This document shows positions 1 to 6,973 of a stretch of DNA of 7,870 nucleotides, piece after piece. Origin of the DNA: Oscillospiraceae bacterium (GTDB taxonomy: Bacteria > Bacillota > Clostridia > Oscillospirales > UBA929); assembly GCA_031271325.1 (NCBI GenBank), contig JAISVY010000098.1, forward strand, positions 1 to 7,870, read 5' to 3'. The notes beneath the pieces were generated by a model. That model saw only the letters and a list, made by a program, of their open reading frames with translations. It had not been told where the DNA came from and did not search any database. Within the stretch, counting starts at the first letter, position 1. Each line of letters opens with the position of its first letter. The translations under genes and the position numbers were made by a program.

Positions 1-2372
1 GGTATCTCCAGCGCCCGGATTTGCCGCGTCGCTTCGTAGCCGTCCATGATGGGCATCTGCACGTCCATGAAGATCAAGTCATACTTTTCCGGGTCTCTGA
101 TAAACATCCGCACGGCTTCCGCGCCATTTTCGGCGCACTCCAGCGACACAAGCGTCGGTTCGAGCAGCGTTTGCACGATTTCAAAGTTAATCGCCACATC
201 CTCCGCGAACAGGATACGGTATCCTTCAAATATGCCGCGAATATCCACCGGAAGATCCCGCGCTTTTTCGTTTGTGATCCCGATGCAGTCGTTGATTACG
301 TCGGCGATCGAAGACGGGAAGATGGGTTTGAGGAGGAAGCGGTCAACGCCCGCTTTCCTCGCGTCTTCCTCCATAACGCTTAGGTCGGCGGAGGAAATCA
401 TGATGACAATGGAATGCCCCGGATTTTTCTCGCGCGCCCGGATCTCCTTCGTAAGGGCAATGCCGTCTACCCCCGGCATCTTCAAGTCGATAAAGTAGAT
501 GTTATACTCCCCTGTTTCATCCACCATATGCAGCGCTTCCCCGGCATCGGCCGCGACTTCGCAGTTTGCGCCAAACTCTTTGATGATTTCATGGAAATAC
601 TCCAGAATATCCCGGTCGTCGTCCACGGTGAGGATGCGGACATTCCCCCAGTTGACATCCTGCTGCGCAAGCCCGTATTTTGTGTGGTCGCCAAGCCGTA
701 CCTTTACGGTGAAGGCGAAGGTAGAGCCTTGCCCAAGTTCTGAGGTGACCCATATCTTTCCGCCCATCAGCGCCACGATGCTCTTGGAGATCGAAAGCCC
801 CAGCCCCGTGCCGCCGTAGGAGCGTGTGGTAGACGACTCGGCTTGCTGGAACGACTGGAACAGCTTGGTTTGCTGCTCCTGACTGATACCGATGCCCTCG
901 TCCCGCACCTCTGTTTGGATGGTGTATTCGCCGTTATCCAAGCTCAGCAACTGCGTGTTCAGGCTGATCGCGCTGTCATTCGGCGAGAACTTTACGGCGT
1001 TGCTCAAAAGGTTTGTGAGAATCTGCGCAAACCGCTGGTCGTCGGCGTAAAGCACCTTCGGGATATTCTTGTCGATATACACCGACAGCTTCTGATGCTT
1101 TTCGTCTACCCGGAAGTTTACGACGTTGACGACCTGCTGCAGCATTTTTTCAAAGTTGAAATCGGTCGGGGATAACTCTATCTTGTTCGCTTCAATTTTC
1201 GACAAATCCAAAATATCGTTGATCACGCCCAAAAGATGCCGCGACGCGTCGTCGATCTTCGAGAAACAATAGTCTTTCCGCTCCACCGCGCCGACCGTCT
1301 TCCCGATTGCGGTCATACCGACGATCGCGTTGATCGGCGTACGAATCTCGTGGCTCATATTGGCGAGGAAGATGCTCTTCTGCCGGCTCTCTGAATCTGA
1401 CTTCTTCCTTGCCCTATCCATGGTGATCAAAAATATCGCCAGAACAACGCCAATCACCCCCGCGAGGATGAGAACATACCGAACGTTGTCCACGCTTTGA
1501 TAGTAGTATTTTTCCGGCGTCACAAGACCAAGATGCCATCTGTTGTGCAGCGTACGGAAAAAGATCACGGATTCTTCCTGATTATACGAAATCATCGGCT
1601 GTTCAAAGATGTTTTCTCCGTTGATGATTGCTTCCGCATATATATAAATAGGGATACCGGGATCATGTATATCCATCCCCCGGAATTTTGGATTGGGGTG
1701 AAACAGCACCTCTCCGTTTTGGTTCAGCAGCATCCCGTAACCGTTTTGGTTCAGCGCCGTTTCGACAACGCTTTGCCCCAATTGGTCAACATTCACGTTC
1801 ATACACGCAACGCCAAGCCTATTGCCGTCTTTGTCCGAAAAACTCATCGAATATGTATAGACCGTTTCATCTTCCCCGCTGACCGCAGGAACCGTCTCCG
1901 CAATGCCGCCGTCCGCTTCCACCGCCGCGCGGTACCAATCCTGCTCTTCCGGTTTGTACCCGGCAGGTACGGGGTCCGAACCGCTTTGAATCAGTACCGG
2001 TCCGCCGGGCAGAGTTTCAAAGTACCCAAAAAAGTCCTGAATCCCCGACGAGGTTTCCCCGTCCAAAAAGGAATGGCGTGAAACCTCTCCGATATACGCC
2101 CTAAGCTCATCGGCTGAGTCTCCCCGTAAAAGCGCATTGTTGATTTCCTCGGTAAACCCTCCCAGCGCGACTTCAAAACCCCGCAGGGTCTTTGTCACCT
2201 GACTCTCGGCGGAGTCCAGCACACTGTCTGCGTGGCGTATCAGGCTATCGCGCACAGCGTCGTGCATAAATCTGTAGTTCAACACAACCATAACGGCAAA
2301 AGCGGTTATGGTAAAGACCAGCTCAATCGCAAGCATTCTGTTGGGATGTTTCAGCTTCGATAGTAATTTCAT
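1..2372 (-). CDS. Hybrid sensor histidine kinase with dCache sensor and two receiver domains (C-terminus beyond window edge)
   Basis: This is a membrane-bound hybrid sensor kinase that should pass an extracellular signal through His-Asp phosphorelay. 790 codons are visible without a stop; the gene continues past position 1. Reading from the ATG at 2372: TM helix 1 about residues 13-33, an extracellular dCache-like sensor about 40-290 (QDWYRAA at 145-151), TM helix 2 about 299-318, a short charged linker with no HAMP domain, HisKA with MSHEIRTP (phospho-acceptor His341), HATPase with N box NLLSNAVK (454-461), G1 DEGIGI (491-496) and G2 GGTGLGL (520-526). Receiver 1 follows (acidic 584-586, phospho-Asp629, Lys682 in LLKP), then receiver 2 (ED 724-725, phospho-Asp770 in FMDVQMP), cut by the edge. 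The start lies 17 nt after the TetR stop with AAAGGG upstream, so the two are co-transcribed. A C-terminal Hpt domain is common in such proteins but cannot be seen here. The ligand is unknown. Confidence 0.95.
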   Translation of the reverse strand, partial: MKLLSKLKHPNRMLAIELVFTITAFAVMVVLNYRFMHDAVRDSLIRHADSVLDSAESQVTKTLRGFEVALGGFTEEINNALLRGDSADELRAYIGEVSRHSFLDGETSSGIQDFFGYFETLPGGPVLIQSGSDPVPAGYKPEEQDWYRAAVEADGGIAETVPAVSGEDETVYTYSMSFSDKDGNRLGVACMNVNVDQLGQSVVETALNQNGYGMLLNQNGEVLFHPNPKFRGMDIHDPGIPIYIYAEAIINGENIFEQPMISYNQEESVIFFRTLHNRWHLGLVTPEKYYYQSVDNVRYVLILAGVIGVVLAIFLITMDRARKKSDSESRQKSIFLANMSHEIRTPINAIVGMTAIGKTVGAVERKDYCFSKIDDASRHLLGVINDILDLSKIEANKIELSPTDFNFEKMLQQVVNVVNFRVDEKHQKLSVYIDKNIPKVLYADDQRFAQILTNLLSNAVKFSPNDSAISLNTQLLSLDNGEYTIQTEVRDEGIGISQEQQTKLFQSFQQAESSTTRSYGGTGLGLSISKSIVALMGGKIWVTSELGQGSTFAFTVKVRLGDHTKYGLAQQDVNWGNVRILTVDDDRDILEYFHEIIKEFGANCEVAADAGEALHMVDETGEYNIYFIDLKMPGVDGIALTKEIRAREKNPGHSIVIMISSADLSVMEEDARKAGVDRFLLKPIFPSSIADVINDCIGITNEKARDLPVDIRGIFEGYRILFAEDVAINFEIVQTLLEPTLVSLECAENGAEAVRMFIRDPEKYDLIFMDVQMPIMDGYEATRQIRALEI

Positions 2373-2389
2373 CGGTACGATTCGCCCTT

Positions 2390-3046
2390 TCACGTTAAAA
2401 GCAGAGATTCCTCCGGAAAAGCATGCTCTTCCCAAAACGAAAACGCACGCCGGATGTTGGTTTGGATGGTCATTTCATCGAGCCTCGCGAACAGACCGAT
2501 CATTTGCAGCACATAGTAGCAAAAACGTTCCGCCTCTATATCCTCCGAATTATTGATAGCCGTCCTGAAAATGCTTGTGATCGCGCCGAGCGTCATCACA
2601 GCGGAAACGTGCAGGTCTTCCTCGGATAAGTCTTTATGGAAATTTCCGGTGATTTCCCGAAAGTATTCTTTAATGATATACAAATTCTCTTTTTCCCAAA
2701 GCGCCATGTGCTCTTTATGCGAAAAAAGTGTACGGTCCGGCTCGCTTTCGATGATTCGCCTAAAGTGATACGCCTGAGAAACGCAATGCAGCAGGTAATT
2801 GTTATACCCTTCCGGCAGGTTCACGCGGACATACGCAAAAACAGCGTCTGAAAAACGCTTGTAATACTCGTATACAATCCACGGTTTTCCGGGGAAATAA
2901 TACGAAATAGAACCTTTGGAAATCCCGAGCGTATCCGCGATCATTTGATAGGTCGCTTTTTCATAGCCCCATTCATGAAACAGCCGCCCCGCGGTGTTGA
3001 GAATTTTTGTTTTCAGCGCGTCACCTGTTTTTCCGCGACTACCCAT
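2390..3046 (-). CDS. TetR/AcrR-family transcriptional regulator
   Basis: A 218-residue one-component repressor-type protein, the usual length for the family. The N-terminal helix-turn-helix lies at about residues 12-55, with the typical pattern ILNTAGRLFHEWGYEKATYQ, then MIADTLGISKGSISYYF, where YYF closes the recognition helix. The rest is helical and is the ligand-binding/dimer domain, which diverges in this family, so the inducer cannot be read. I chose the ATG at 3046 over one at 3103 because AAGGAG sits 9 nt upstream and because 3103 falls within the -35 box of a strong promoter. It is the first gene of an operon with the hybrid kinase (17 nt gap) and is divergent from the permease operon. 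Expected roles, by inference, are autoregulation and control of the kinase and perhaps of the transporter genes. Confidence 0.92.
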   Translation of the reverse strand: MGSRGKTGDALKTKILNTAGRLFHEWGYEKATYQMIADTLGISKGSISYYFPGKPWIVYEYYKRFSDAVFAYVRVNLPEGYNNYLLHCVSQAYHFRRIIESEPDRTLFSHKEHMALWEKENLYIIKEYFREITGNFHKDLSEEDLHVSAVMTLGAITSIFRTAINNSEDIEAERFCYYVLQMIGLFARLDEMTIQTNIRRAFSFWEEHAFPEESLLLT

Positions 3047-3074
3047 ACTGTTCAACTCCTTGCTCACGGAAACT

Positions 3075-3103
3075 ATTATAACAGCAATTTTCCGAAAAGG
3101 CAA
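3075..3103 (-). promoter_or_regulatory. Sigma-A promoter of the TetR-kinase operon
   Basis: On the minus strand the -35 box TTGCCT (3098-3103) and a consensus -10 box TATAAT (3075-3080) are separated by exactly 17 bp. Transcription should start near 3068, giving a leader of about 20 nt before the ATG at 3046. The AAGGAG ribosome binding site lies in this leader. The -35 matches consensus at four of six bases and the -10 at six of six. Confidence 0.8.
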
Positions 3104-3113
3104 GCGTTAAAAC

Positions 3114-3129
3114 TGTGCAATGCTGCACA
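3114..3129. promoter_or_regulatory. Perfect palindrome upstream of the TetR promoter, candidate operator
   Basis: TGTGCA (3114-3119) and TGCACA (3124-3129) form a perfect 6-bp inverted repeat around a 4-bp centre. It starts 10 bp upstream of the -35 box of the TetR promoter. Dimeric regulators of the TetR family bind such palindromes, so it may be an autoregulatory or activator site. There is no T-run and no gene end here, so a terminator is unlikely. The assignment to TetR is inference. Confidence 0.4.
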
Positions 3130-3135
3130 TCAGCC

Positions 3136-3159
3136 TAGTTGTCCGAATTGTCCAAACTA
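3136..3159. promoter_or_regulatory. Imperfect 24-bp palindrome with internal TTGTCC direct repeat
   Basis: TAGTT (3136-3140) and AACTA (3155-3159) are inverted arms around a central AATT. Overlaid on this, TTGTCC occurs twice as a direct repeat (3139-3144 and 3148-3153), 9 bp apart start to start, close to one helical turn. The site lies just upstream of the perfect palindrome and may be a second operator. No other instance was noticed in the window. Confidence 0.3.
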
Positions 3160-3160
3160 A

Positions 3161-3465
3161 GTAATGGATAATTGACAGTTAAGAAGCTCTAAAAACCTCG
3201 TGTTCGCCGAAGGCGAACGAGCCCCTGTGTAGGGCGCGACGACCCCGGCGCGCCGTGAACATCCCCCGGCGGCTTTGCCGCCACCCCCTTCCGGCGGAAG
3301 GGGGCAACGGAGGAGAGACAACGCAGCCTTCGTCTTTAATTTTTAATTGTTAACTGTAAATTGTTTACATCCCCCGCCCGCAGGTATTGCGGGAGGCAAA
3401 ACGCCTCCCCTACGGACTGTTTCTCTCGTTCTAAACTGTTATCTGTTCACTGTTCATAAAACGCA
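3161..3465. repeat. Intergenic repeat mosaic: alternating AT-rich tracts and GC-rich hairpins
   Basis: This non-coding stretch is built from modules. AT-rich tracts lie at 3163-3185, 3336-3366 and 3431-3462. Between them are GC-rich hairpins: GTTCGCC/GGCGAAC (3202-3208, 3212-3218), GGCGCG/CGCGCC (3233-3238, 3249-3254), GGCGGC/GCCGCC around TTT (3268-3273, 3277-3282), CCCCCTTCC/GGAAGGGGG (3284-3292, 3296-3304) and the GGGAGGC/GCCTCCC element (3391-3397, 3403-3409). Several modules recur in the window: AAGGCGAACGAGC (3210-3222) matches 7809-7821 inverted, and TTAATTGTTAACTGT (3343-3357) matches 7708-7722 inverted. This looks like REP/MITE-type non-autonomous repeats; no transposase is present. 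No convincing promoter for the plus-strand operon was found here. Confidence 0.75.
3389..3415 (-). repeat. 27-bp hairpin repeat, copy A
   Basis: On the minus strand this begins CCGTAGGGGAGGCG and continues TTTTGCCTCCCGC. It contains a perfect 7-bp hairpin, GGGAGGC/GCCTCCC, with a 5-nt loop. The same sequence with one extra A occurs in the opposite orientation at 6968-6995, at the end of the NHL gene. Confidence 0.75.
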
Positions 3466-3485
3466 AATAAAAGGGGGCAGGCGAA

Positions 3486-4433
3486 TTGACCGGAGATCTG
3501 AAGATACGCGCCGCACGGACGACGCTGCTGCAAAAAATCAAACGCAGCGGCGCTTCCTACGCGATGGTGGCTCCGTTTATGCTGCTCTTCATCGTCTTTA
3601 TGGTGGTGCCGGTTCTGATGGCTGTGATATACAGCTTTTCCAATTATAACGTGATGGAAGCTCCCCGTTTCTTCTCCTTCCGGCACTTATTCGATAACTA
3701 TCTGCGCCTCTTTCTCGATGACGAGGTGTTCATGATTTCGCTGAAGAATACCATGCTGTTTGCCGTGATTACGGGTCCGGTCAGCTATGTCGCCTGCCTG
3801 CTGATCGCTTGGTTTGTAAACGATCTCAAACCCAAACTGCGCGCCGCCGCGACGCTGTTTTTCTACGCGCCGTCGCTCTCGTTCAACGTCTACTTCATGT
3901 GGAAGTATGTCTTCGCGTCCGATGCCAACGGTTTCCTCAACAGCACCCTGATGCGGCTGGGGTTTATTTCAGACGCGTTCCCGTGGCTCAACGACACGCG
4001 CACGACGCTGATGGTGGTCATCATCGTACAGCTCTGGATGTCGCTCGGTACGGCGTTCCTCGCGTTTATCGCCGGTTTGCAGGGCATCGACCGCAGCTTA
4101 TACGAAGCCGGGATGATCGACGGCGTGAAGAACCGCTGGCAGGAACTCTACCACATCACCCTTCCCTCGATGAAGGAGCAGCTTCTGTTCGGCGCGGTCA
4201 TGCAGATTACCGGCTCGTTCGCCGTGGGCGCGATCAGCGGCGAGATCGTCGGCAAACCGTCGCCGCTCTATTCCGCGCACACCGTTATCATGCATATGGA
4301 AGACGTGGCGCTGACGCCGCGCTTCGAGATGGGCTACGCCTGCGCCATTGCCGTCGTACTGTTCGCGATCACCCTTTCGATCAACCAACTGATCCGCTAC
4401 CTCCTGAACCGAAAGAGCGACCGCACGCTCTAA
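3486..4433 (+). CDS. CUT1-type ABC transporter permease, MalF/UgpA-like
   Basis: One half of the transmembrane channel of a binding-protein-dependent ABC importer, most likely for a sugar or oligosaccharide. The 315-residue protein has six predicted helices (about 26-50, 86-111, 121-144, 174-196, 232-250, 283-304). The cytoplasmic EAA loop at 207-227 reads EAGMIDG ... ITLP and couples to the ATPase. The start is a TTG at 3486 with an AAGGGGG ribosome binding site 8 nt upstream; the first in-frame ATG (3561) would delete the start of helix 1. It is the first gene of the plus-strand operon and is followed after 96 nt by the partner permease. That gap is unusually long for such pairs and contains two hairpins. 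Substrate cannot be deduced; no binding protein or ATPase is in the window. Confidence 0.93.
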   Translation: MTGDLKIRAARTTLLQKIKRSGASYAMVAPFMLLFIVFMVVPVLMAVIYSFSNYNVMEAPRFFSFRHLFDNYLRLFLDDEVFMISLKNTMLFAVITGPVSYVACLLIAWFVNDLKPKLRAAATLFFYAPSLSFNVYFMWKYVFASDANGFLNSTLMRLGFISDAFPWLNDTRTTLMVVIIVQLWMSLGTAFLAFIAGLQGIDRSLYEAGMIDGVKNRWQELYHITLPSMKEQLLFGAVMQITGSFAVGAISGEIVGKPSPLYSAHTVIMHMEDVALTPRFEMGYACAIAVVLFAITLSINQLIRYLLNRKSDRTL

Positions 4434-4434
4434 G

Positions 4435-4451
4435 AACCTGTTCCACAGGTT
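4435..4451 (+). other. Intercistronic hairpin after the first permease
   Basis: AACCTGT (4435-4441) and ACAGGTT (4445-4451) form a perfect 7-bp stem with a 3-nt loop, starting one base after the stop codon. No U-run follows, so it is not a classic terminator. It may stabilise the upstream message or tune expression between the permease genes. Confidence 0.45.
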
Positions 4452-4478
4452 AGAAAGCACCACATCACCGGCGGACAT

Positions 4479-4497
4479 CCCCTTCGGCGCGAAGGGG
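4479..4497 (+). repeat. GC-rich hairpin repeat between the permease genes
   Basis: CCCCTTCG (4479-4486) and CGAAGGGG (4490-4497) form a perfect 8-bp stem with a 3-nt GCG loop. It is a diverged copy of the 3284-3304 hairpin: flanks and stem match, while the loop-closing pair changes from C-G to G-C. No T-run follows. It ends 32 nt before the ATG of the second permease and could act as an attenuator or a processing or stability element. Confidence 0.55.
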
Positions 4498-4529
4498 GCA
4501 GGAAAAACCGCAGTTTTCGAGGTGACAAC

Positions 4530-5414
4530 ATGACGATCATCCGCAGAATCCGCTATAAAAAGGTCGGGCGCAAAGCGACGCGCAGCCGCATGGGGAACGC
4601 GTTTGTCGTGTTTTTCCTTGTGCTGCTCGCGGCGTTTATGTCCTTCCCGATGATCTACACCATCAATACGGCGTTCAAACCGATGGGCGAGCTTCTCAAG
4701 TTCCCGCCCGACTTCTTTGTGCAGAATCCCACCCTGCAAAACTTCCAAAACCTATCCAACGCCATCTCCAACTCCACCGTGCCGTTCACCCGCTACTTCT
4801 TCAACAGTTTTCTCGTCACCGGCTTGGGCACGGCACTCCATGTCCTGATGGCGTCGCTCGCAGCGTATCCGCTGGCCAAGCATAAGTTCCCCGGGCGCAG
4901 CTTCCTGTTCATGCTCGTCGTGCTGTCGCTGATGTTCTCGCCGTCGGTGGTGCAGGTGCCGCAATATTTGCAGATTCATTCGTTCGGCTGGCTGGATACC
5001 TATCAGGCGATTATCATCCCGATGCTGATCAATACGCTGGGGCTTTACCTGATGAAGCAGTTTATGGAGCAAATCAACGACGCGATGCTGGAAGCCGCGC
5101 GGATCGACGGCGCGGGCGAGTTCAAAACGTGGTGGTATGTGGTGATGCCCGCGGTCAAACCGGCGTACCTCACCCTGACCGTCTTCGCGTTCAAAGACTT
5201 TTGGAACAACATCGGGCCGGTCATGATGTATATATCCTCCGAGAGCAAAAAGACGCTGCCGCTGGCGCTGACCAACATCATGCAGGGCGGCATCGCCCGT
5301 CTCGGTTCGACCGCCGTCGTAGGGCTTTTGCTGATGATCCCGCCGATTGTCATCTTCCTCGCGACCCAGGCAAACGTCATCGAGACGATGAAATCCAGCG
5401 GCATGAAAGACTGA
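4530..5414 (+). CDS. CUT1-type ABC transporter permease, MalG/UgpE-like
   Basis: The second channel subunit, pairing with the MalF-like protein to form the importer's translocation path. It has 294 residues and six predicted helices (about 23-46, 90-113, 125-140, 156-176, 211-225, 260-280). The EAA motif is canonical, EAARIDGAGEF ... VVMP at 188-207, and binds the nucleotide-binding subunit. The ATG at 4530 has GAGGTG 5 nt upstream. The length and the MalF-then-MalG order fit the carbohydrate uptake transporter 1 family. CUT1 systems in Bacillota commonly share one ATPase (MsmX type) encoded elsewhere, which would explain its absence here. The gene ends with a TGA at 5412-5414, about 130 nt before the NHL-repeat gene. 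Confidence 0.94.
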   Translation: MTIIRRIRYKKVGRKATRSRMGNAFVVFFLVLLAAFMSFPMIYTINTAFKPMGELLKFPPDFFVQNPTLQNFQNLSNAISNSTVPFTRYFFNSFLVTGLGTALHVLMASLAAYPLAKHKFPGRSFLFMLVVLSLMFSPSVVQVPQYLQIHSFGWLDTYQAIIIPMLINTLGLYLMKQFMEQINDAMLEAARIDGAGEFKTWWYVVMPAVKPAYLTLTVFAFKDFWNNIGPVMMYISSESKKTLPLALTNIMQGGIARLGSTAVVGLLLMIPPIVIFLATQANVIETMKSSGMKD

Positions 5415-5440
5415 CGGCCAATAAGATGATCTAAAATTCC

Positions 5441-5492
5441 TGTTTTCGCAAGCGCTGCGTTCGTTTTCGTCCGGTTCCGCCGAATGAAAACA
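5441..5492 (+). repeat. Imperfect hairpin with REP-like core between the second permease and the NHL gene
   Basis: TGTTTTC (5441-5447) and GAAAACA (5486-5492) form a 7-bp outer stem. Inside is CGCAAGCGCTGCG (5447-5459), which recurs exactly at 7797-7809 and is followed in both places by a TCGTT motif. No T-run follows, so a terminator role is weak. The rest of the 5415-5542 gap shows no gene and no clear promoter. Confidence 0.5.
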
Positions 5493-5542
5493 TGGGTTAT
5501 TAAAGCGTCTGAAATTAAGACGGGGAAGCGGGGTTGAGGGAT

Positions 5543-6973
5543 ATGCGAAAATGGATAAGGACGCTGGTTGCTGCCGTCCTCATATTGTCCGTTGTAAACT
5601 ATCCGCTGTCCGTTGCCGGTTCTTCATATAACTATGAGCGCGGCAGCGAGGTGTATCCCACGCTGCCTTCCGTGCTGCCGGAGACGGTGATCACCGGGGG
5701 GGACTTGGGCGCGGGAGCGCTGCGGAATCCCCGCGACTTCCGCTTCGGGCTGGACGGGCTGGCGTATATTGCCGATACCGGCAACCACCGTATTCTGGTG
5801 CTGGACGAAGAGTTACAACTCCTGCGCGCGATTGACGGATTTGACAACGGCGGCGAATGGGAGACTTTTTCGTCACCGGAAGGCATCTTCGCCGAGGCGG
5901 ACGGCACCCTCTATATCGCGGATACGCAAAACGGGCGGATTGTCGTGCTGGACGGACAGGGAAACCTGAAAACCCTGATGGACAATATCCAGCTGACCGG
6001 TTCTTCGCTCACCTTCCGGCCGCAAAAGGTCGGCGTGGACGACGCGGGACGGGTCTACGCCGTGTCGGGCGGCTCGACCGACGGTCTGATCCAGCTCGAC
6101 GATCAGGGGAACTTTATCCGTTTCTTCGGCTCCAACCGCGTCAAACCCAACCCGATTGAGGTCATCTACCGTATGTTCCTGACCCGCACCCAAAGACAGT
6201 CGAGGGAACAGTTTATCCCCACCGAGGTCAGCAACCTCCACGTTGACGCCGACGGGTTTGTCTACGCCACGACCCGCAACGTTGAAAACGGGCAGGTGCG
6301 GCGGCTCAACGCCAAGGGCGAGGACGTGCTTAAACACGACGGCTGGGGTATGGACGTATACGGCGACCTCGCCGTCACCTCGCGCAACTACAACCGCGTG
6401 GCGCAGTTTATGGCCGTTACGGCCGACGCCGACGGAAACATCTACGCCCTCGATAACGCCAGCGGCAAGGTCTTCGTCTACGACAACTACGGCTGGCTGC
6501 TGTTTATCTTCGGCGGCAAGGGCGATCAGGCGGGTCTGTTCGCCGACCCTCACGCTGTCGCGGAGCGCAACGGCACGGTTTATGTGATGGACGCGGGGCG
6601 CGGCGTGCTGACCGTCTTCCGCCCGACCGCCTACGGCGAGAAGATATTGCTGGCGAATCGCCTGTATATGCTGGGCGAGTTTGAACAGAGCTTGGAGCAC
6701 TGGACGGAGATCGCGCGGCTGGACGCAAACCACCGCTTCGCATGGTACGCCATCGGGCAGGCGCACTACGGGCGTAAAGATTACAAAACGGCGATGGAAT
6801 ACTTCCGGCTCGGAGACGGGCGCGGCGGGTATTCCGATGCGTTCGGCGGTCTGCGGGACGCGTGGCTTCGCGAAAATTTCGTATGGCTGATGCTGGGCGC
6901 GTTTCTGCTGATTATCGGGCTGACCGTGTTTTCAAAATTCCGCAGGAGAAGGGCGAAGTCACCGTCCCCGTAG
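5543..6973 (+). CDS. Secreted, membrane-anchored NHL-repeat beta-propeller protein with TPRs
   Basis: A 476-residue protein with no recognised enzyme motif. An N-terminal signal peptide (MRKWIRT, then a hydrophobic stretch to about residue 25) precedes an NHL-type propeller of about 60-360. Blades are seen in LAYIADTGNHRILVLD, TLYIADTQNGRIVVLD, RVYAVSGG, FVYATTRN, NIYALDNASGKVFVYD and TVYVMDAGRGVLTVF. Two TPR-like helical pairs follow (about 366-425, around LYMLGEFEQSLEHW and YGRKDYKTAMEYF). A single C-terminal helix (about 445-463) ends in a basic tail, FRRRRAKSPSP. The predicted topology is type I: propeller and TPRs outside, tail inside. The start is ATG 5543 with GGGG 9 nt upstream; an in-frame TTG at 5534 would add three residues. 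NHL propellers usually bind proteins or glycans. Sitting between permeases and YIP1, it may be an accessory or sensor of the importer; that is inference. Confidence 0.88.
   Translation: MRKWIRTLVAAVLILSVVNYPLSVAGSSYNYERGSEVYPTLPSVLPETVITGGDLGAGALRNPRDFRFGLDGLAYIADTGNHRILVLDEELQLLRAIDGFDNGGEWETFSSPEGIFAEADGTLYIADTQNGRIVVLDGQGNLKTLMDNIQLTGSSLTFRPQKVGVDDAGRVYAVSGGSTDGLIQLDDQGNFIRFFGSNRVKPNPIEVIYRMFLTRTQRQSREQFIPTEVSNLHVDADGFVYATTRNVENGQVRRLNAKGEDVLKHDGWGMDVYGDLAVTSRNYNRVAQFMAVTADADGNIYALDNASGKVFVYDNYGWLLFIFGGKGDQAGLFADPHAVAERNGTVYVMDAGRGVLTVFRPTAYGEKILLANRLYMLGEFEQSLEHWTEIARLDANHRFAWYAIGQAHYGRKDYKTAMEYFRLGDGRGGYSDAFGGLRDAWLRENFVWLMLGAFLLIIGLTVFSKFRRRRAKSPSP

Noticed and set aside
1497..2081. 194-codon open frame on the plus strand
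   Set aside because: It is antisense to the dCache region of the kinase, which has coherent domains throughout in its own frame.
2289..2312. CCATAAC/GTTATGG inverted repeat
   Set aside because: It lies inside the coding sequence of the kinase's first transmembrane helix; a coincidental symmetry is the simpler reading.
3161..3465. CRISPR array or riboswitch in the long intergenic gap
   Set aside because: The repeats are not regularly spaced and differ from one another, and no known aptamer core was recognised; the hairpins fit REP-type repeats better.
3432..3480. Possible promoter for the permease operon
   Set aside because: AT-rich hexamers such as CATAAA can be found, but none pairs with a reasonable -35 box at 16-18 bp; the tract is also part of the repeat family.
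3347..3649. 100-codon open frame on the plus strand beginning in the repeat region
   Set aside because: It starts inside AT-rich and GC-rich repeats and overlaps the first permease in another frame; no ribosome binding site and no domain.
4098..4748. 216-codon open frame on the minus strand spanning the permease junction
   Set aside because: It crosses two strong permease genes and the hairpin-containing gap and has a charged, repetitive composition with no domain.
5873..6766. 297-codon open frame on the minus strand inside the NHL gene
   Set aside because: It lies fully opposite the NHL propeller coding sequence; the open frame follows from GC-rich third positions on the other strand.
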